33,987 nucleotides of DNA from MGBC113645 sp036308445. GTDB lineage: Bacteria > Bacillota_I > Bacilli_A > Erysipelotrichales > Coprobacillaceae. Both the position numbers and the translations under genes were made by a program. Position 1 is the stretch's first letter. Each line of letters begins with the position of its first letter. This document shows, in pieces, positions 13,858 through 19,839 of this stretch. The notes below the pieces were generated by a model that was not told the DNA's origin, searched no databases, and saw only the letters and a list, made by a program, of their open reading frames with translations. The stretch spans positions 1 to 33,987 of the forward strand of contig JAXJVS010000164.1 of NCBI GenBank assembly GCA_036308445.1. Reading direction: 5' to 3'.

Positions 13858-14256
13858 ATGAAACCTGAGTTAATTCATCCGCTTGTGTTAGCTTATTTAG
13901 GTGATGGAGTGTTTGAGGTTTATGTTCGTGAATATTTAGTGAAAGATTGTCAATTAGCAAAACCTGATTTACTGCAGAAAAAAGCAACTTTTTATGTTAG
14001 TGCTAGAGCACAGGCTGGTTTTATGCATAAGGCAATTGAGAATCAATGGTTAAGTGAAGAGGAAATAAGTGTTTATAAACGTGGAAGAAATGCTAAAAAT
14101 CATCGTTCTATGAAGAATACGAGTGTTGTGACTCATAATCAGTCTTCAGGATTTGAAGCATTGATTGGGCATTTATATTTATTGGAAAATCATGTTAGAA
14201 TAAAAGAAATTTTTGAAATGTATAAGATATATGTTGATGAATCAATTAAGGAATAA
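13858..14256 (+). CDS. mrnC: Mini-ribonuclease III
   Basis: A 132-residue RNase III catalytic domain without a double-stranded RNA-binding domain. In Bacillus Mini-III it matures 23S rRNA ends. The signature LAYLGDGVFEVYVREYL holds the catalytic Asp16; a second acidic cluster is in SSGFEALIGHLYL. KRGRNAK and TSVVTHNQ are also conserved in the family. The ATG follows the cysS stop with no gap, and only a weak AAAAGG-type ribosome binding site is present, so translation probably depends on coupling to cysS. Confidence 0.92.
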   Translation: MKPELIHPLVLAYLGDGVFEVYVREYLVKDCQLAKPDLLQKKATFYVSARAQAGFMHKAIENQWLSEEEISVYKRGRNAKNHRSMKNTSVVTHNQSSGFEALIGHLYLLENHVRIKEIFEMYKIYVDESIKE

Positions 14257-14270
14257 ATGAGGGATTAGTA

Positions 14271-14999
14271 ATGGAACAATATATTTATGGAAAGAATACA
14301 GTTTTAGAAGCTTTAAAAGGAGATAAAGAAGTTTATAAGTTATATTTATTAAAAAATGCAGTAGACAATAAAATTATTCACCTTTGCCAAAAGAAACATA
14401 TTGAATATATTGTAACTGATAAACAGGAATTATATAACCTTGTTGGAAAAGTTGTTCATCAAGGAATTGTGGCAAAAGTGAAGGGGTATGATTATACTCC
14501 TTTAAATGAAATATTAGCATCAGTGCCAAAAGGAAAGCAACCTTTATTATTGATGTTAGATGGCTTAGAAGATCCTCATAATTTAGGAGCAATCTTAAGA
14601 ACTTGTGATGCAATAGGAGTTGATGGTGTTATTATTGGTAAAAACCGAAGTGTTGGTCTAACTTCTACTGTAGCTAAAGTATCTACTGGAGCTATTGACT
14701 ATGTCAAAGTAGCACAAGTGACAAATTTAACAAGAACTCTAGAATATTTGAAGAAAGAAGGATTCTGGGTAGTAGGATGTGATTTGAATGAATCACAGGA
14801 TTATCGTGCTCTTGATTACAATATGCCATTAGTTATTGTAGTCGGTTCTGAGGGATTTGGGATTTCTAAGTTAGTCAAAAAACAATGTGATTTTAATGTC
14901 GTTTTACCAATGGAAGGACATGTGACTTCTTTAAATGCTTCTGTAGCAGCTGCATTAATTTTATATCAGGCTTATAACTCACGCCATCCTTTAAAGTAG
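14271..14999 (+). CDS. rlmB: 23S rRNA (guanosine-2'-O)-methyltransferase RlmB, SpoU/TrmH family
   Basis: SPOUT-class methyltransferase of 242 residues. An N-terminal substrate-binding domain (YIYGKNTVLEALKGDKEVYKLYL, to about residue 75) precedes the trefoil-knot catalytic domain, with motif 1 DGLEDPHNLGAILRTCDAIGVDGVI, motif 2 VVGSEGFGIS and motif 3 LPMEGHVTSLNASVAAALILYQ. The family methylates the ribose of a 23S guanosine (G2251 in E. coli). Located where yacO is in the Bacillus cluster; the next Bacillus gene, yacP (NYN nuclease), is absent here. Confidence 0.92.
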   Translation: MEQYIYGKNTVLEALKGDKEVYKLYLLKNAVDNKIIHLCQKKHIEYIVTDKQELYNLVGKVVHQGIVAKVKGYDYTPLNEILASVPKGKQPLLLMLDGLEDPHNLGAILRTCDAIGVDGVIIGKNRSVGLTSTVAKVSTGAIDYVKVAQVTNLTRTLEYLKKEGFWVVGCDLNESQDYRALDYNMPLVIVVGSEGFGISKLVKKQCDFNVVLPMEGHVTSLNASVAAALILYQAYNSRHPLK

Positions 15000-15011
15000 A
15001 AAGGAGAAACA

Positions 15012-15617
15012 GTGAATATAAGTGATGAGGAATTATTATATTTAGTTATGTGTGGTAGTGAATTGGCATTTTATGAATTGTATAATCTTTATTATCATCT
15101 AGTATGGAAAACGGTTAATGAATTGGTGTATAAAGAAAATTGCCTTATTGATGTTGAAGATATTGTTTCTGATGTTTTGGCGGTTTTTATGAATCTTATA
15201 TTTTATTATCGAGATGATCGTAATGCTAGTTTTCGAACTTATATAAAAAAGTGTATTAAACATCGAATTTGTACATCGTTAAAAAAACAATATCGCTTGG
15301 TTTCAAATAATAAACTGATGATTTCTCTTGATGAAGAAATAGATGAGAAACATACTGTTAGTGAATATGTTTTAAAATTACCAGAAGAGAAACAACCTGA
15401 TAATATAATGATGATCAAAGAAAGTGTACAAGAGTGTTATCAGTATGCCTCAAAACACTTAACAGCTAAAGAACAGATGGTGTATCACTATATGCAACTT
15501 GGTCTTTCAACAAAGGAGATTGCTGAGGTTATGAATATATCTGTCAAAAGCTGTTATAATACTGCTTATAGAGTGTCAAAAAAAATTAGCAATTTTAATA
15601 TGACATTGACTAGATAA
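15012..15617 (+). CDS. RNA polymerase sigma factor, SigH-like position, diverged
   Basis: A 201-residue sigma-70-family protein. Region 2 is seen as SDEELLYLVMCGSELAFYELYNLY followed by DVEDIVSDVLAVFMNLIF and SFRTYIKKCIKHRI; region 4 is LTAKEQMVYHYMQLGLSTKEIAEVMNISVKSCYNTAYRVSKKI with a clear helix-turn-helix. In Bacillus this exact place (after rlmB/yacP, before rpmG-secE-nusG) holds sigH, the factor for the start of sporulation, and length and the VKS-N-RV-KK end of region 4 resemble SigH, but overall similarity looks low. It starts at GTG 15012 with AAGGAG 5 nt upstream. An ECF-type factor is the alternative reading. Confidence 0.75.
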   Translation: MNISDEELLYLVMCGSELAFYELYNLYYHLVWKTVNELVYKENCLIDVEDIVSDVLAVFMNLIFYYRDDRNASFRTYIKKCIKHRICTSLKKQYRLVSNNKLMISLDEEIDEKHTVSEYVLKLPEEKQPDNIMMIKESVQECYQYASKHLTAKEQMVYHYMQLGLSTKEIAEVMNISVKSCYNTAYRVSKKISNFNMTLTR

Positions 15618-15634
15618 GGGAAATATGTTAAATT
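15606..15634 (+). promoter_or_regulatory. Promoter of rpmG-secE-nusG
   Basis: TTGACT (15606-15611), 17 nt, TAAATT (15629-15634) with an extended TGT just before it. The -35 lies in the last codons of the sigma factor gene. Confidence 0.65.
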
Positions 15635-15660
15635 AAAATAGCGATAAAGGGGTGATAAAC

Positions 15661-15810
15661 ATGAAAGAAAAGGTTATTTTGGTATGTAGTGAGTGTTTGT
15701 CACGTAATTATTCAATCACGAAGAATAAACGTGTAAATGTAGAAAGATTAGAATTAAAGAAATATTGTAAAAAGTGTGACAAACATACTTTACACAAAGA
15801 AACTAAATAG
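15661..15810 (+). CDS. rpmG: 50S ribosomal protein L33 (zinc-binding form)
   Basis: 49 residues: MKEKVILVCSECLSRNY at the start, basic middle and KKYCKKCDKHTLHKETK at the end. Two CxxC pairs (Cys9/12 and Cys36/39) make this the zinc-ribbon C+ form of L33. Start ATG 15661 is preceded by GGGGTGAT at 4 nt. It is immediately followed by secE, as in the Bacillus rpmGB-secE-nusG order. Confidence 0.95.
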   Translation: MKEKVILVCSECLSRNYSITKNKRVNVERLELKKYCKKCDKHTLHKETK

Positions 15811-15819
15811 GAGGGAAAT

Positions 15820-16008
15820 ATGAAATTCAAAGAATGGTTTAGTTTAAAAGGAATAAGAGCTGAAATCAAAAATGTTCATTGGTTAACTAAAAAAGAATTA
15901 GCTAAAAATTCTGCAATTGTACTTGCTTTTTGTTTCTTTTTTGGTGTGTATTTTTATGCAAGTGATATTATTATTGCATTTATCTTAAAGGTATTGGGGA
16001 TGAAATAA
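15820..16008 (+). CDS. secE: Preprotein translocase subunit SecE
   Basis: A 62-residue single-span SecE of the short Gram-positive type. An amphipathic cytosolic N-terminal helix (GIRAEIKNVHWLTKKELAKNS, containing the conserved W-K-E segment) leads to one membrane segment (about residues 30-57, rich in Phe/Ile). It clamps SecY in the protein-export channel. AGGAGG precedes ATG; nusG starts one base after the stop. Confidence 0.93.
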   Translation: MKFKEWFSLKGIRAEIKNVHWLTKKELAKNSAIVLAFCFFFGVYFYASDIIIAFILKVLGMK

Positions 16009-16009
16009 T

Positions 16010-16567
16010 ATGGCTGGAATGAATGATGAAGGAAGACGCTGGTATGTTGTTAATACGTATTCAGGTCATGAAAATAAAGTAAAAGAAAATTTAGAAAAAC
16101 GTATTGAATCAATGGGATTACAAGATACATTATTTAATATTGTAATTCCTGAACATATTGAGACAGAAATAAAAGATGGTAAGAAAATCAATAAAACAAA
16201 GATTATGTTTCCTGGATATGTTTTAGTCGAAATGGTTATGACTGATGAGGCATGGTATGTTGTTCGTAATACTTCAGGTGTTACTGGATTCATTGGATCA
16301 TCTGGTGGAGGAGCTAAACCTTTCCCTATGCCAAAGCATGAAATTGATCCGATCTTGAAGAGTATGGGAATTAGAACGACTCAATTAGAAATCAATTTTG
16401 AAGTTGGAGATGAAGTTAAGATTTTATCTGGACCATTTGCCGGAAAACAAGGAAAAGTAGAATCAATTGATAAAGATAAGGAAAATGCAGTTGTTTTAAT
16501 TGATTTCTTGGGAAATCAGACCCCTATGGAAGTTGAACTTGTAAAATTAGAAAAAATCGAAATGTAA
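16010..16567 (+). CDS. nusG: Transcription elongation/termination factor NusG
   Basis: 185 residues. N-terminal NGN domain (RRWYVVNTYSGHENKVKENLEKRI, then FPGYVLVEMVMTDEAWYVVRNTSGVTGFIG) and C-terminal KOW domain (EVGDEVKILSGPFAGKQGKVESID, ending PMEVELVKLEKI). It binds the RNA polymerase clamp. The start is one base after secE with a G-rich site (GGGG) in the secE end. A terminator follows, so rpmG-secE-nusG is one unit. Confidence 0.96.
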   Translation: MAGMNDEGRRWYVVNTYSGHENKVKENLEKRIESMGLQDTLFNIVIPEHIETEIKDGKKINKTKIMFPGYVLVEMVMTDEAWYVVRNTSGVTGFIGSSGGGAKPFPMPKHEIDPILKSMGIRTTQLEINFEVGDEVKILSGPFAGKQGKVESIDKDKENAVVLIDFLGNQTPMEVELVKLEKIEM

Positions 16568-16572
16568 AATAG

Positions 16573-16597
16573 AGGCACTTAGACGAGTGCCTTTTTA
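16573..16597 (+). terminator. Intrinsic terminator after nusG
   Basis: AGGCACT (16573-16579) pairs with AGTGCCT (16586-16592), loop TAGACG, followed by T5. Confidence 0.85.
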
Positions 16598-16644
16598 CTT
16601 TAAAAGATATTTCAAAAAAAGTTTGAAATATTCAATAAAAACAC

Positions 16645-16672
16645 TTGCATTATTTGATTATTTATGTATAAT
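16645..16672 (+). promoter_or_regulatory. Promoter of rplKA
   Basis: TTGCAT (16645-16650), 16 nt, TATAAT (16667-16672). Predicted start near 16679 gives an 80-nt leader containing the L1-target-like hairpin. Confidence 0.75.
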
Positions 16673-16699
16673 AATTAATCGACGCAATATGTGTTACTA

Positions 16700-16733
16700 T
16701 GCGTGGGAGGACATTGTCCATTAGACCACAGCA
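16700..16733 (+). promoter_or_regulatory. L1-target-like hairpin in the rplK leader
   Basis: TGCGTGG and CCACAGCA close a stem (one bulged A) around an internal GAGGA...TCC hairpin with an asymmetric loop. The motif GTGGGAGGACATTGTCC...TTAGACCAC recurs before rplA (17211-17238). Ribosomal protein L1 represses its own L11-L1 mRNA by binding a mimic of its 23S site; this is the likely regulator. Mechanism is inferred. Confidence 0.6.
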
Positions 16734-16761
16734 CGGACAAATTTAATAGGAGGTGTGTCGC

Positions 16762-17181
16762 GTGAGTAAAAAAGTTACAAGAATTATGAAAATCCAATTC
16801 CCAGCTGGTGGTGCAAAACCAGGTCCAGCTTTAGCAGGAGCAGGAATTCAAATGCCTAAATTCTGTACAGCTTTTAATGATCAGACTAGAGATCGTGCTG
16901 GTGAAACAGTACCTGTTGTATTAACTGTATATGAAGATAAGAGCTTCGAATTCGTATTAAAAACTGCACCAACTGCAGAATGCTTATTAAAAGCTTGTGG
17001 AATTAAAAAAGGTGCTTCAGATTCTAAGCAAACTGTTGCAACTCTTTCAGCTGACAAATTAAAAGAAATCGCTGAATACAAGATGCCTGATTTAAATGCA
17101 ATCAATCTTGAAGGGGCTATGAAAATTGTTGCTGGAACTGCTCGTAACATGGGTATCAAAGTTGAAGGTTTAGATGCTTAA
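16762..17181 (+). CDS. rplK: 50S ribosomal protein L11
   Basis: 139 residues. N-terminal domain with the proline-rich PAGGAKPGPALAGAGIQMPKFCTAFNDQT and C-terminal rRNA-binding domain LKACGIKKGASDSKQTVATLS...AINLEGAMKIVAGTARNMGI. Forms the GTPase-associated centre with 23S rRNA. The frame opens at GTG 16753, but the Shine-Dalgarno GGAGG (16749-16753) overlaps it; GTG 16762, 8 nt downstream, gives the conserved SKKVTR start. Followed by rplA after 76 nt. Confidence 0.96.
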   Translation: MSKKVTRIMKIQFPAGGAKPGPALAGAGIQMPKFCTAFNDQTRDRAGETVPVVLTVYEDKSFEFVLKTAPTAECLLKACGIKKGASDSKQTVATLSADKLKEIAEYKMPDLNAINLEGAMKIVAGTARNMGIKVEGLDA

Positions 17182-17210
17182 TAAAGCATGATGGAAATAT
17201 TCCGTCGTAT

Positions 17211-17238
17211 AGTGGGAGGAACATCCGCTATTACCACT
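17211..17238 (+). promoter_or_regulatory. Second L1-target-like hairpin, between rplK and rplA
   Basis: AGTGG/CCACT stem enclosing GGAGGAACATCC and TATTA; same core as the hairpin before rplK (GTGGGAGGA, CA, TCC, TTA, ACCAC). The rplA ribosome binding site (AAGGAGG) begins two bases after the stem, so binding here would block rplA translation directly. Confidence 0.55.
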
Positions 17239-17257
17239 TAAGGAGGAAAGAAAGAAA

Positions 17258-17944
17258 ATGGCTAAAAGAAGTAAAAGATTTAATGAAGCCGCTGCTTTAA
17301 TTGAAAAAGGTAAAGCTTATACAATTGAAGAAGCAGTTGCATTAGTAAAGAAAACAAGTAATGTTAAATTTGATGCTGGCGTAGATGTTGTTTTCAAGTT
17401 AGGATTAGATGTAAGACATGCTGATCAACAATTACGTGGAGCTATTGTATTACCAAACGGAACTGGTAAATCTAAAAAAGTATTAGTTATCACTAAAGGT
17501 GCTAAAGTTGAAGAAGCTAAAGCTGCTGGAGCTGATATCGTAGGTGGTGAAGAAATTTTAGCAGATATTCAAAAAGGATGGTTAGATTTCGAAGTTATGA
17601 TCGCTACTCCAGATATGATGGCACAATTAGGTAAATTAGGACGTATCTTAGGGCCTAAAGGTTTAATGCCTAACCCTAAAACTGGAACAGTAACTATGGA
17701 TATCGCTAAGGCTGTTCAAGAAACAAAGGCTGGTAAAGTAACTTACCGTACAGATAAAAATGGTAATGTTCATATGCCAATTGGTAGAGTTTCATTTGAT
17801 GAAGAAAAATTAGTAGAAAACTTCAAAACTGTTTATGAATTAATGGCTAAATCAAAGCCAAGTTCTGCTAAAGGTGTTTATATGAAAAACATCGTTATCT
17901 CATCTACAATGGGACCAAGCATTAAAGTTGTTACTTCAATGTAA
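17258..17944 (+). CDS. rplA: 50S ribosomal protein L1
   Basis: 228 residues, normal length. MAKRSKRFNEAAALIEKGKAY start, DAGVDVVFKLGLDVRHADQQLRG, VLPNGTGKSKKVLVI, the GRILGPKGLMPNPKTGTVT signature, and ending MKNIVISSTMGPSIKV. Builds the L1 stalk and is the expected translational repressor of rplKA. Start ATG follows AAGGAGG with a somewhat long spacer. Confidence 0.97.
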   Translation: MAKRSKRFNEAAALIEKGKAYTIEEAVALVKKTSNVKFDAGVDVVFKLGLDVRHADQQLRGAIVLPNGTGKSKKVLVITKGAKVEEAKAAGADIVGGEEILADIQKGWLDFEVMIATPDMMAQLGKLGRILGPKGLMPNPKTGTVTMDIAKAVQETKAGKVTYRTDKNGNVHMPIGRVSFDEEKLVENFKTVYELMAKSKPSSAKGVYMKNIVISSTMGPSIKVVTSM

Positions 17945-17952
17945 TAAAAATT

Positions 17953-18114
17953 AAGTCGCAATCAATATACCGTAGACAGTAACGGGTTTAACCTTAATAA
18001 TGTTACCGAGGTGTTTAAGTCAATATAGATGACTCAAAACTCCCTGTGTTTACGTTGGGAGTTTTTTAACGGATATATTGTTGCATATATTAAAATTTAA
18101 TAGGAGGTGTAGCA
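17953..18114 (+). promoter_or_regulatory. L10 (rplJL) ribosomal-protein leader
   Basis: Untranslated leader with the conserved L10-leader core CCGTAGACAGTAACGGG (from 17970) and TTACCGAGGTGTTTAAGT (18003-18020), a kink-turn region bound by the L10-L12 complex. A long outer helix closes the element (GCAATCAATATACCG 17958-17972 with CGGATATATTGTTGC 18070-18084, one bulge on each strand). An attenuator hairpin is contained inside it. Controls rplJ and rplL. Confidence 0.82.
18036..18068 (+). terminator. Attenuator terminator in the L10 leader
   Basis: AAAACTCCC (18036-18044) pairs with GGGAGTTTT (18057-18065), 12-nt loop, T6 tract. It lies upstream of the rplJ ribosome binding site, so readthrough sets rplJL expression. 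Confidence 0.85.
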
Positions 18115-18648
18115 ATGAATCAAGCAATTATTGATGCTAAAAAAGCAGTCGTTACTGAAGTAGCTGAAAAGATGAAAAGTGCAAAATCTACTGTAATCGT
18201 TGAGTACCGTGGATTAACAGTTGCTGAAGTGACTGAATTACGTAATTCTTTAAGAGAAGAAAACGTAGAATTAAAAGTTTACAAAAACAAATTAGTTCAA
18301 AGAGCTACAACTGCAGAAGGGTATGAAGCATTAAATGAAGATTTAGTTGGACCAAATGCATTAGCATTCGGACATGATGATGCAGTTGCCCCTGCAAGAA
18401 TTTTAGCAAAATTCGCTAAAAAACATGATGCCTTAGTAATTAAATCAGGTATCGTTGAAGGTAGAGTTTTACCTAAAGAAGAAATTATGGCAGTTTCTAG
18501 TTTACCTGGACGTGAAGGTATGTACTCAATGTTATTATGTTGTTTAAAAGAACCTGTCGCAAAAGTTGCAAGAGTTGTTAAAGCTGTTGCTGAAGCAAAA
18601 GAAGGAGCAGCACCTGCTGCAGAAGAAGCAGTACCTGCTGCTGAATAA
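18115..18648 (+). CDS. rplJ: 50S ribosomal protein L10
   Basis: 177 residues. N-terminal rRNA-binding region (KMKSAKSTVIVEYRGLTVAEVTELRNSLRE, YKNKLVQRA) and helical L12-binding tail ending in an Ala/Glu-rich extension (EAKEGAAPAAEEAVPAAE). It carries L12 dimers on the ribosome stalk and, with them, represses its own mRNA via the leader. AGGAGGTG precedes ATG. Confidence 0.96.
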   Translation: MNQAIIDAKKAVVTEVAEKMKSAKSTVIVEYRGLTVAEVTELRNSLREENVELKVYKNKLVQRATTAEGYEALNEDLVGPNALAFGHDDAVAPARILAKFAKKHDALVIKSGIVEGRVLPKEEIMAVSSLPGREGMYSMLLCCLKEPVAKVARVVKAVAEAKEGAAPAAEEAVPAAE

Positions 18649-18672
18649 CCAAAATTTAGGAGGAAAATAAAA

Positions 18673-19044
18673 ATGGCAAAATTAACACATGATGAAATCT
18701 TAGCTTATTTAGAAGAAGCTACAATTTTAGAATTAAATGACTTAGTAAAAGCAATCGAAGAAAAATTTGATGTAACTGCTGCTGCACCTGTAGCTGTAGC
18801 TGCTGGACCAGTTGAAGAAGCTAACGCTGGACCAGTTAACGTAACTGTAACTTTAAAAGAAGTTGGAGCTACTAAAGTTGCTGTAATCAAAGCTGTAAGA
18901 GAAATCACTGGTTTAGGATTAGTTGATGCTAAGAAAATCGTTGATGGATTACCAGCAGAAATTAAGAAAGATATCCCAGCTGAAGAAGCTAACGCAATTA
19001 AAGAAAAACTTGAAGCTGCTGGAGCAACTGTTGAAGTTAAATAA
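18673..19044 (+). CDS. rplL: 50S ribosomal protein L7/L12
   Basis: 123 residues. N-terminal dimerisation helices (ILAYLEEATILELNDLVKAIEEKFDV), an Ala/Val/Pro-rich hinge (about residues 37-55) and the C-terminal factor-binding domain VTVTLKEVGATKVAVIKAVREITGLGLVDAKKIVDGLP. Stalk protein recruiting EF-G and EF-Tu. Last gene before a strong terminator. Confidence 0.97.
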   Translation: MAKLTHDEILAYLEEATILELNDLVKAIEEKFDVTAAAPVAVAAGPVEEANAGPVNVTVTLKEVGATKVAVIKAVREITGLGLVDAKKIVDGLPAEIKKDIPAEEANAIKEKLEAAGATVEVK

Positions 19045-19048
19045 TTTT

Positions 19049-19071
19049 AAAAGCCCTTTAAGGGCTTTTTT
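19049..19071 (+). terminator. Intrinsic terminator after rplL
   Basis: AAAAGCCC (19049-19056) with GGGCTTTT (19062-19069), loop TTTAA, and a T6 run. Confidence 0.92.
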
Positions 19072-19079
19072 GTTATAAT
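19071..19079 (+). promoter_or_regulatory. Extended -10 box abutting the methyltransferase gene
   Basis: TGTTATAAT is a perfect extended -10 sequence, ending one base before ATG 19081. If used, RNA would start near 19086, inside the annotated frame. No -35 is visible. See findings. Confidence 0.4.
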
Positions 19080-19080
19080 T

Positions 19081-19674
19081 ATGAATCATTATTATTCGAA
19101 AACAGTTAATTTAGAATCGAATGAAGAAAAAATGATCTTTCACTATAGAGGTTATGATTTGATCTTTATAGGAGATAATGGCGTTTTTTCTAAACAAAGA
19201 GTTGACTATGGATCAAGAGTGTTATTAGATGCAATTGAGATAGATGATGAACATAAAACTTTATTAGATGTAGGATGTGGATATGGTACTTTTGGTGTTT
19301 CGTTGAAAAAAGTTTATCCACATTTATCTGTAGAAATGGTGGATATTAATGAAAGAGCTGTTTCTTTAGCAAATAAAGCAATTAAAATTAACAATTTAGA
19401 GGATATTAAAGCTTATCAAAGTTTTATATATGAGAATGTTGAAAACAAGTTTGATGTTATTTTATCTAATCCCCCAATAAGAGCAGGAAAAAAAGTTGTT
19501 TTTGAAATCTTAGAAAAATCATATGAATATTTGAATGAAGATGGTTTCTTGATGATAGTTATTCAAAAAAAGCAAGGTGCTCCCTCTGCTAAGAAAAAGA
19601 TGGAAGAAGTTTTTGGCAATTGTGAAGTAATAGCTAAAGATAAGGGATATTATATATTGAAATCTGTTAAATAG
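19081..19674 (+). CDS. RsmC/YbxB-type class I SAM methyltransferase
   Basis: A 197-residue methyltransferase of the small RsmC-like group, syntenic with Bacillus ybxB between rplL and rpoB; family members methylate guanosine in 16S rRNA. The SAM site is LLDVGCGYGTFGVSLKK (about residues 61-77), the acidic ribose contact is VDINERAVSLANKA, and the catalytic NPPIRAGK lies near residue 131. QKKQGAPSAKKKMEE is also family-typical. The first residues HYYS match the Bacillus start, supporting ATG 19081, yet no Shine-Dalgarno is present: the gene begins 10 nt after the rplL terminator. ATG 19132 is an alternative start. Confidence 0.85.
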   Translation: MNHYYSKTVNLESNEEKMIFHYRGYDLIFIGDNGVFSKQRVDYGSRVLLDAIEIDDEHKTLLDVGCGYGTFGVSLKKVYPHLSVEMVDINERAVSLANKAIKINNLEDIKAYQSFIYENVENKFDVILSNPPIRAGKKVVFEILEKSYEYLNEDGFLMIVIQKKQGAPSAKKKMEEVFGNCEVIAKDKGYYILKSVK

Positions 19675-19721
19675 AACACTGGTTTTATATATGGTGAATT
19701 TAAAAAATCTTAAATATTTTA

Positions 19722-19753
19722 TTGACTAAAAGCATTGACTATGCTAGTATAAT
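19722..19753 (+). promoter_or_regulatory. Promoter of rpoBC
   Basis: TTGACT (19722-19727), 17 nt, TAGTAT (19745-19750). A perfect TATAAT overlaps at 19748-19753 (20-nt spacing). A second TTGACT lies at 19735-19740. Predicted start near 19757. Confidence 0.7.
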
Positions 19754-19760
19754 AAAATGC

Positions 19761-19813
19761 CTAACCATGTATAAAATGCAGTGTTTTTTATACTTTTTAT
19801 AAAAATGGTTTAG
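19761..19813 (+). promoter_or_regulatory. Structured 5' leader of rpoB
   Basis: CTAACCAT (19761-19768) can pair with ATGGTTTAG (19805-19813, one bulged T). Inside it GTATAAAA (19769-19776) pairs perfectly with TTTTATAC (19786-19793). The structure would sit only a few bases from the predicted mRNA 5' end. It is not followed by a long T run, so it does not look like a terminator. Confidence 0.45.
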
Positions 19814-19839
19814 AGATAAACAAAAGGAGTGAGTCGGAC

